Part shown: positions 55,601-64,000 of the stretch, piece by piece | How positions within the stretch are numbered: position 1 is the stretch's first letter | Layout: each line of letters begins with the position of its first letter | Assembly (NCBI GenBank): GCA_903813345.2 | Contig: CAIIXF020000004.1 | Span: 12,300,196-12,364,195, forward strand | Source: Owenia fusiformis | Taxonomy: Eukaryota > Annelida > Polychaeta > Sabellida > Oweniidae | DNA length: 64,000 bases | Direction: 5' to 3' | Notes under the pieces: model-generated | Database searches by the model: none | Told to the model about the DNA's origin: nothing | The model's input: the letters and a program-made list of their open reading frames with translations, nothing else | Position numbers and translations under genes: made by a program

Positions 55601-56089
55601 GAATGGTATCTTTGAATCAAGAAATTTTAATAATTTTTGATTATAATCTTCATGTATGAACGACTTATAATATGGAATGGAGAATGACAGTTAAAATTAC
55701 TACTTTGTATATGCCTTGTTTTCCAATAGAGTATAACGTAAATCATGATTAATGGGAAATTGACCATGAGATATTTATATGAGCATTCTTAACGTGGACT
55801 GCATGAACTAATAGATATTTGTCCACTTTCTAGGGAAAAGTGAGTTTTGACAAGCTGTGCACTGTTTCTACAGAATTTCAAACATCTGATAGGCCATTGC
55901 TACAGTCATTTATCCATCTGTAGAAACCTACAAGGGGTGATGCTATTCCATGATTCCTTGCAAAATACTGCAAGATAATTGGTTGAAGATGACCACATGA
56001 TGGTCCAAGATCTCATCGATGATGGTGAATGCTGGGAATTCTACCTTCAAAAACTTAATATACATCTGAGGAATTCCGTCTGCTGCTGA
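52625..56089. other. Non-coding stretch with dispersed repeats
   Basis: It contains two inverted copies of the AGCAAGGAATAAAG family (52955-53085 and 53750-53880) and a GGGCC-rich repeat (55120-55315). I see no recognised exon. Confidence 0.4.
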
Positions 56090-56133
56090 AGGTCAGTGAG
56101 GTCACAGGTCACATGATCAAAGGTTAAAGTTCA
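56090..56133 (+). promoter_or_regulatory. Cluster of nuclear-receptor half-sites
   Basis: AGGTCA at 56090, 56099 and 56106 (spacers 3 and 1: DR3 then perfect DR1), then AGGTTA-A-AGTTCA at 56121-56133, a second DR1-like site. DR1 is the HNF4/RXR-type arrangement. About 230 bp downstream, GAG/GTAAGTG at 56363 looks like a donor, so this may be a promoter/first-exon region. Confidence 0.45.
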
Positions 56134-57944
56134 TTCAGTGTCTGGCAGAAAAAGAGTTAGAGAGTACACACCAACTACAGTGTTTAAAAATATGGCAGAA
56201 CAGTGAAGAGAACAACATATACAACTCACAGAAATGAAAGCATATAGAACCACAAGCCTGGATTTGGATGTTTTAGAGGAAATGGGAAGTGGAAAGATAA
56301 GAAGAGACCACCGCAATCTTAGCAATACATCCTGCTGACAAGACAAAGCGCTACCATAAAGAGGTAAGTGATTTTTTCATCAACTTATGATTCTTTTCAG
56401 CGTGTAGAACAATGTCTTACACAACTGTAGGTTTAGGTTGTTTTGTTCCTCAATTGGAGCTTGTATTGATATATGTTGACTGTTTTGGGAAATTAGATTG
56501 TGTTTTGTTAAGCAGTCTCTTAAGATTAGATTTGAAATGTATCTTTATTAAACAGATATTTAGGTTGTATTGTTCCTTAATGGGGACTCAATTTATGTTG
56601 ACTGTTTTAGAGAAATTAGGTTGTGTTGATTTGTTAAGTAGTCTCTCGTAGCTTAGAATTGAAATAATCGTTATTAGATAGATAACGGATTTTAATACTA
56701 ACTTAACTGCTTGAGAAGTCTTGTTCTTACATAAGATTCCAATATTTAAATTGTAATGAAAAATAAATAAGGAATGTAACAAATTTGTAATAAAGAATAT
56801 TAGAATGTTAAGCGTGTATTTGTAACTTTGGAAAGTCAGTAATTAATTGATTAATTAAATGATTTAGAAATTAGAGATTTCCTTTAGGCACATTCATACT
56901 CTCTCTAGGATTAATTTAGTTTTAAGTTCATGCAGGATGCCTTCATGAAAGTTATAAATGGATATATCTAAATGGCAAAAAATAAAAACATTTCTTCCGA
57001 GTGTCAACTTACAATCGACATCTCATAACTTGTTCATTGACAAAGAATTTAGTGTCAGAGTTATTTAGAAAACATCCCTGTGGGCTGTTATGACGATAAT
57101 TCTCATGGAAAACACATTTTCGCAGATTGATCAAGTTTCAAAAGAGTTTTATATAACTTATGTCATTGTGTTTCTATTGGATCGGATAATCTAATTGGAT
57201 ATGATTGCTCTCCTTTATTTGGGTATAAAAGGCAACTTTTCCAAGTAGATATTAGGTTATAATTACTTAAGACAATAAATATTTTATTTACAAAGCCCTT
57301 TGTTTTCAAGTCAAACTGTGTATTGTATTTGATTATGATAACACACCCAAAAATACAATAATGCACCGACAAATACAATATATATTTTGACTTGAAAACA
57401 AAGGTGATGTGCATGATGTACATTTGTTTTTCCGAGTATGAGAACAGTAAATATTTTAAATAGTATCTCTTTCAGTACAATGGCTTGGTTATCACCATGA
57501 CATTTACAAAACTGTAATGAGAACGATCAATATTTTGAATAGCATCTCTTTAAGAACATTTTCAATTGTTTGGTTATTGCTATGACATCTACACAACTGT
57601 TTTTATTTATTTGCCTTCATCAGATGGTAGTTCTTATTATTGCTTGACTCAGGGTTTTTGATTAAATACTGTCAATGTGTATGGTTGGATTCTTTGATTT
57701 ATGGTTGCATCATATTATCATTGCATCTGTACATATCACCTCTTGCAGTGTTGTTATGTTTTATGGCTTCTGATGATAAATAAGTGTCTATCTACTGTTG
57801 CATTTTGCCTCTTTCTGTTTGAAGATCGTAGGCAACATTGTAGAAATTAGAAATCGTCATCCTATAAATAATGATTGATAAAACATCTTCCAGAAAACTG
57901 CTACTCCTGTTTGTAGCAATTCTTACAATGGCCATCTCCCATTT

Positions 57945-58095
57945 TTATGTCACCACCACAAATGGTGACACCCTGCCACAAGTGGTGACATATTGTCATC
58001 AAGTCTCCAATTTTGTGGATGGTATTTGGTGGGCGTTCGGTGGTCAGCATCTGTAACAAGTGGCAGGTGGTGAAATTTTGCATGTTAATGCCTTG
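57945..58095. repeat. Dispersed repeat (TCACC...GGTGAT family)
   Basis: Second copy of the family at 5020-5165, with the same block order. Confidence 0.55.
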
Positions 58096-58702
58096 TTTCT
58101 ATTTTTCATTTAAAACAGGGATTCAGTGACATAATGACTTACTGCTTTTGATTTGATTTTACTCACCATTTTGATGAAATTCCAATTCCAATTCCAATGT
58201 CATGTCTGATACTCCACAACATCAGATGATAAAATAACAAGAAAATCAAGAAATAAACAAACCCTATAACCAGTGAATTCCATGCTTTAGTTTGTAAAAA
58301 ACATTCAGGAAATGAACTTTGTAAAAAAAGATAACTTATCATCATGGGATATAAATACAATGAATAAAACTTAAGACATGGGCATTTCTTCTTCGGATTT
58401 CCCAAGGGTCTAATTGAAGGATAAATGATGAATGTCTTGTGGAATTGCCAATGCTGCAACATGGTACTATTAGTTAATTTCTTTTATGTAATGAGTTATT
58501 TTCTGAGCCATTTTCTGTTGGAAGTGATATTTCTTCTCTTTGTTAATTGGTGTTAAGGTCAAAGTGTCCATATAGGATTACTAAGAGAGGCCTTTCTTTC
58601 GAAACTAGAGGCAATGAGCATTCCCTGAAAACCAAATCTCTATTCATTGAACTTCAATTTATTTTACATGACAAGATCATCTCTTATTAACTTTAAGAGA
58701 TA

Positions 58703-59002
58703 TTCATTTTTATGCCACTATTTTTGTGTCTGGCCATCATCGTCATAGAAATCTTCATTTTTATGCCACTATTTTTGTGTCTGGCCATCATCGTCATAGA
58801 AATCTTCATTTTTATGCCACTATTTTTGTGTCTGGCCATCATCGTCATAGAAATCTTCATTTTTATGCCACTATTTTTGTGTCTGGCCATCATCGTCATA
58901 GAAATCTTCATTTTTGTGCCACTATTTTTGTGTCTGGCCATCATTGTCATAGAAATCTTCATTTTTATGCCACTATTTTTGTGTCTGGCCATCATCGTCA
59001 TG
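58703..59002. repeat. 51-bp tandem repeat, 6 copies, open on both strands
   Basis: The unit is TTCATTTTTATGCCACTATT then TTTGTGTCTGGCCATCATCG and TCATAGAAATC. As 51 bp is 17 codons, three frames stay open. One + frame gives repeats of MPLFLCLAIIVIEIFIF and runs to 59212. The - frame gives MKISMTMMARHKNSGIK. Near-identical units and no flanking gene suggest a minisatellite rather than a gene. Confidence 0.85.
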
Positions 59003-59227
59003 GATAATAACGTTATCAGCCACAATCAACACTATGTGTTATTATTAGAGGCTATTAGTGTTTACCTGAAATTACCTGAAGATGAAGTTCCCCCATTGGT
59101 ATACATCAACCCTGAGGTACATGTACTTGAGATTAGCAAGAAACCACCCTGTTGGACTATTTTTGAATACCCTGATGTCTACCTAATGTTACTTGTGATT
59201 AGAATCCTCTGAATAAGACAAATAAGT

Positions 59228-59460
59228 ACAGTTAAACCTGCAAAGTTGAACATCTCTAGATGTGGAACACCTCTGTTAATGGAGCTCTTTTCAGAGTCCT
59301 AAGATCAACTGACATAATATTAAATGAATAAGTACAGTTTTACCTGCAAAGTTGAACACCTCTAGATGTGGAACACCTCTGTTAGTAGAGCTCTTTTCAG
59401 AGTCCCAAGACCAACTAACTTAATGTTGAATGAACCTCTATAAATGGGTATATGTGTTGC
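59228..59460. repeat. Two tandem pogo-like MITE fragments
   Basis: ACAGTTAAACCTGCAAAGTT then GAACA..CTCTAGATGTGGAAC and ACCTCTGTTA repeats at about 59229 and 59334, each followed by TCTTTTCAGAGTCC. They share the ACAGTAAAACCTG-type end. Confidence 0.6.
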
Positions 59461-61040
59461 CTAATATTCAGATTTATTATGGGGTGTGTCGGAAAAACCA
59501 TCAGCATCAGCCAATCAAAACCCTTTTAAAATTAACTGCCTTTATTCAATTAAGTAGCTAGAAGTGCTATCAGAAATCTGCAATAAATTAGCAGTAGAAT
59601 GAATGATATTGGAACAGAAACAAAACTGATGATTTTTGGCACTTTTTCATGTTTAAGTACAACAACAATAAGCCAAAGATCAGAACTTTGAGAAACCCAA
59701 ACAAGTGAACTTGTCTTAGATGAAAAAATAAAAAAAGTTTGAGGTGAACTCCTGAACTGTACCAAAATATTATTTCAGCTTATAAGATATCACACATTCT
59801 CACATTTTACCGTCAAGATCTGTTAGATAAGCTTCATTCATGACTATATTCCTATTAGGAAACTGTTAACATCTCATTTACACTGAATTTGTGTATGTCA
59901 GTGGTGCTGATTTGAGGACTGATAGATAAGAAATCTCCACAATTGAACATCCGTCTGATGCAATTATTTCCACCAATTTCTCTTTAAAATTTGAATGAAG
60001 TGTCTGATTTTCTTGCATTTCTATACAATTTAGAGTGTTAACTTCAAATGTGTTTTAATGATTCCTCAAAATTTCCTCTCTTTTTCACTCTATTTTGCAT
60101 TTTAAAACATGCCCATCTTGGATTTTATCTTCAGGAAGAGTAAGATTCAAGTGTTTCTGATCAAGTGTGTTAAACAAATAAACATCTATCTCCTAATGCT
60201 GAAGATCTTATACATTTATCTGCCTCAGAATATTGTTCTTACAATACATACAGAAAAATATTCTTGGGTTAAAATGAAGTAGAAATAATTGACAGACACT
60301 GCATAGGATATCTGTAGAATTAGCCTCTCCAAGAACTAAAATATCATTCAACTTAATCCTAGAATACAATACAAAGTGGAAAAGAAGGGCATCAGCAAGG
60401 AATAAGATGACAGACATGGGATTCAGATACCAAGATGAGCCCCAATGCAAAAAAGTCTCATTCATTCAAATATTATCCAAAATGGAGACAAATGTGGTTA
60501 AGTTGAGTGACATTTTTTGAGAGGGCTAAAACAATATCAGTGGGTTTTTGCCACTGTTTTTGTGGGTTTCTATATATACAGTTGGCCCTAACATCAGGTG
60601 ATCACGATTTGTGTACAAAATATAGCACTTGCTCTGTTTTAAAGCTTTTAACTGTCATATGGTACCTCTTACAAGTTAGTTTGGTTTATTCCATTTTTCA
60701 ATGGTTTTAAGGGATTTTTGGAATGCTTACTAATTGCCTGATTTTAAATTTCAAGAAAAAAGATGGAAGAACATATTTGTCAATATTGCCCATTTCCTGA
60801 CCCAGAACATCTTTGGTCCAAGATTATTTCACTACTTTCCTGAATTGAAACACAAAATGAAACATTTTGATAAAGGATGGCTCAGGCCTTTTTGACATCA
60901 GCCCATGCCAATGGATTCATTACTGCATTTCAAATAAATGATCAAAATGATGTTGGCAATGGTTGTAACAAATTGTACTGGATTGATCTGTTTTGTGTGT
61001 CACTTTTCCGAGAACAAATTGAATAGTTAGGATAGTGAAA

Positions 61041-61243
61041 CAGGCCCGTAGTCAGGATTTGCCATTTGCCAAGGGGAGTTTACTTTTTGAAAAATTCCAG
61101 GGGGGTTCACTTTTGACAATATGGTCCAAAAATCGCCAAAATCTCTTAAAATGTGCTCAGAATGGTGAAAGACTGCATGATTTTGAACAGATTTTTGGCC
61201 GGGGGGGGGGGGCATCAAACCTCCCCCCCTGGCTATTGGCTTG
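61041..61243. mobile_element. MITE of the AGGCCCGTAGCC family
   Basis: CAGGCCCGTAGTCAGGATTT at the left and CCTGGCTATTGGCTTGG at the right, with GCTCAGAATGGTGAAAGACT inside. A fairly complete but diverged copy of 15490-15677. Confidence 0.65.
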
Positions 61244-62554
61244 GAAATGTCTCCATATCTCTCAGGAAAAGTTAGATAATTATTTTCTCATTTGTTATAA
61301 AAAATCTTGCAGGGGTAATTTATTTTTGTGTCACTATTCTTGGAAGAAACTGAATAGTGTTTCACCATGGAATCTGCATCTGTCAATTTTTGAAATTGAA
61401 TTTCATTGTTTTTAGAACAAGGATCGTCTGATATCTTCTCCACTCCTTAATATCACACGGTAAAAAGTTGAATAAATACACATCCTTCTTCGCCTACCTT
61501 AAAGCCCCTTAATCTCATAAATCACACATTACTCAGATCTTAGATGGTATAGAAAAAATTTTCTTAGATGGTATAGAAAAATGTCTGGGAAAATTGTTGA
61601 TATCAAACTTGAACTTTATCAAATATTTCCCTTGTGAGAGTTGTGTTATTTAGGTTTTTATTGACACTGAGTCACAACAAATTAAAGCGGCACCAAAGAA
61701 TAGAAAATAGAGAATTGTGTAAAATGTTGGAAACATTGCCAATGATTTCTTTACCATCGTTATTCTATTATCTGGAAAAATAGAGGTATTTGATCTGATA
61801 TAAAGGTTGAGGAAGGTGTCCAAATTCATTTGAATTGAAACGATGTACAAAAACCTGTGTATATTGAACAATTTTTTGCTTAGAAAAATGGTCATTGTCG
61901 GTATGTGTTCGCTACAGAGAGGGTAATTTATACAGACGTCAGTAGAGTATTATGGAGGAAGGGTGTCTACATCTTCTACTAGAGACAGGTGTTCACTTGA
62001 AAGAGGTGTTCACTTTGACAGGTTTTACACCATATGTTCCATTAATGAATCAATTATTCAATGGTCTGCAGTGAGGAAGAAGGAATACAGTGAATGTAAC
62101 CGCCTAGAGAATGGATCTGAATATTTCAATTAGTAAATGTAAAGACAAAAAGGAGATAATAAAAAGCTTATTCTATACACTTAATTGATGAGGCTTGAAT
62201 TTCAAGCATTTAGAGTATAAACAAGGTATCTATTCTTTTTGGCTCGCATGGTTGAGCTATTGTTATCACCCACTTGTATTAGTTTATTGTTGTTTCTTAT
62301 ATTGTAAAGTAGTTAATGACCATGGGCTTTAATGATCTGAATATCTGTCAAAATATCCTGCAACTTTTGATCAAAGAAGTATAGTAAATATTGTTCTTTC
62401 AATGTTAAGAGTCAATGGTATAAACACATAGCAACCTTTATTAATAACTCTCAGTTCTTTTAGGAATTTCCTCCAGGATTATTTTTGACCTTAACAACTT
62501 AGCATTGATTTTTCATGAAGCTGTCTTAGAGTTGGCATCATCTATCTATTGGTT

Positions 62555-62955
62555 TAGCAGGTGGTCATGCTCCCTTGCAGCGAGGCTGGATGTCAGTATG
62601 GTCATGCTCCCTGGTAGGGAGAGGATGAAATTTGATGTGGTCATGCTCCCTTGCAGTAAGGCTGGATGTCAGTATGGTCATGCTCCCTGGTAGGGAGAGG
62701 ATGAAATCTGATGTGGTCATGCTACCTTGCATCCCAGGTACAATTCAATGTGGTCATGCTCCCTTGCAGCGATGGCTAAATTTAATGTGGTCATGCTCCC
62801 TTGCAGTGAGGCTGGATGTCAGTATGGGCATGCTCCCTGGTAAGGAGAGGATGAAATTAAATGTGGTCATGCTTCCTTGCAGTGATGGCGAAATTTAATG
62901 TGGTCATGCTACCTGGTAGGGAGAGGATGAAATTCGATGTGGTCATGCTCCCTTG
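62555..62955. repeat. Tandem repeat built on TGGTCATGCTCCC
   Basis: Alternating modules CTGGATGTCAGTATGGTCAT, GCTCCCTGGTAGGGAGAGGA and TGAAATTTGATGTGGTCATG, about 35-110 bp apart, repeat across 400 bp. Frames inside are artefacts. Confidence 0.85.
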
Positions 62956-63781
62956 CACTTCGCCTAAAAATCAAAGAATTCTGGGTAAACCATGCAAAAC
63001 AGTAGAAGGAACAAGAGTGCATAAATAAACCAAATCTCAAAAGCATCTAATTTCAACCCTATGAGGGTGTGATGCTATATTTTGATTCAGGATCCAATCA
63101 AATCGCATGATTGTCACGCCTTCCAGTACTAACGACACTATGGCGTGTTTAATAGCAAACCTGTTGAAATTAGACCAAGTGGAATCAGTTTGGGTTTCAA
63201 CATAGTAAATAGTTCTCTACAATTAAAAAAGGTCTTAAGTGTGAAATCCTGGTTGGGGAGTAATAGAGAGTACCAATCACTTTAAAAGTGCAGCCATTTT
63301 TTGTTGTGAAGTTAATAGTGCACAGTGAATGCTAAATATTTGTTGTTGTTCTTGATTGGGTTTGTTCTACTTTATCAAGAGCAAGATTTGTGTCTTAAAA
63401 GAGCTTTGTTTAGATCTACTATTATGAGCCCATAGGTTGTTGGTTCTGCTATAAGATAAAAACAACAGTCCCTACATTATCATTTGTTATTTCCATCTCA
63501 TGGTATATGGCTTCTCTAGGGCACCCATGGAAAATAGGTCTCAACTAAAGGCCTAGTTCTCAAAAATAGGACTCGTTTTGTTGGAAAATGACTTTTTGGG
63601 AAAGCATTTTTTGTGCCTCCACTCCTTCTTGTCAATTGTTAACTGCCTCCTCTTCTCTACTCCCTCCTCTTCTCTACTCCCTCCTCTTTTCCAGTTGTCA
63701 ACTCAGCCCCTCCTCATCTTCTCTACTACCAGGAATTTCCTGCTTTAAAGACATCCATTCAGATATTTGAAAAGTTATCTT

Positions 63782-64000
63782 ATCACACCAACTTCAAAAA
63801 ATTCATCCAATCGCACCAACTTCAAAAAATTCATCCAATCACACCAACTTCAAAAAATTCATCCAATCGCACCAACTTCAAAAATTCATCCAATCACACC
63901 AACTTCAAAAAATTCATCCAATCGCAAAACTTCAAAAAATTCATCCAATCGCACCAACTTCCAAAAATTCATCCAATCACACCAACTTCCAAAAATTCAT
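63782..64000. repeat. 28-bp tandem repeat running off the window
   Basis: TCGCACCAACTTCAAAAAAT then TCATCCAA repeats about eight times, alternating TCGCACC and TCACACC, to the last base. The full array is longer than seen. Confidence 0.92.

Noticed and set aside
58693-59025. 110-codon - frame (MKISMTMMARHKNSG repeats)
   Set aside because: Complementary strand of the 51-bp minisatellite, with no flanking exons or unique domain.

Overview
This is nuclear DNA from an animal. It is visibly AT-rich, its genes are split into short exons with GT-AG introns, and most of the sequence is introns and intergenic DNA full of MITEs, foldback elements, minisatellites and one LTR retrotransposon. The proteins match bilaterian orthologues and the transposon-rich introns suit a marine invertebrate, possibly a hemichordate or similar deuterostome. 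I cannot fix the species from this window.

Three conserved genes could be rebuilt exon by exon, with every reading phase agreeing across the junctions. (1) PARL, the mitochondrial inner-membrane rhomboid protease, lies on + (exons 1473-8740). Its 5' exons are outside the window. (2) GPR180, a GOST-type seven-helix protein, lies on - (exons 18500 down to 11690). It has ten exons and a complete 452-codon reading frame. (3) TGDS, an extended short-chain dehydrogenase of the dTDP-glucose 4,6-dehydratase family, lies on +. Only its start is visible: two alternative first exons (18855-18949 and 27595-27638) and exon 2 (33441-33507). GPR180 and TGDS are divergent, with 354 bp between their start codons. 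The human orthologues are also adjacent and head to head, so this is old microsynteny with a probable shared promoter.

The most unusual structure is inside PARL. Three exons have been tandemly multiplied together with the end of the intron before them: eight 138-bp units (3227-4330), two 87-bp units (6140-6337) and eight 110-bp units (7309-8177). These are the exons carrying the TM2 HxxxN motif, the catalytic serine (GASG) and the catalytic histidine (AHLGG). Only the last copy of each array has both working splice sites. Nearly all upstream copies keep a usable 3' splice site, so they look like decoy exons.

From 18950 to 33440 lie the TGDS first introns, with nested hAT-type and inverted-repeat elements, a 53-bp satellite (16 copies) and a 74-bp minisatellite (about 25 copies) that stops about 200 bp before exon 2. 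From 33508 to 64000 I find no further conserved exon. This part holds dispersed repeats, a 354-bp tandem duplication with perfect palindromes, an intact gag-only LTR retrotransposon on - with two 1419-bp LTRs (47979-52620), a cluster of nuclear-receptor half-sites (56090-56133) and several minisatellites up to the window edge.
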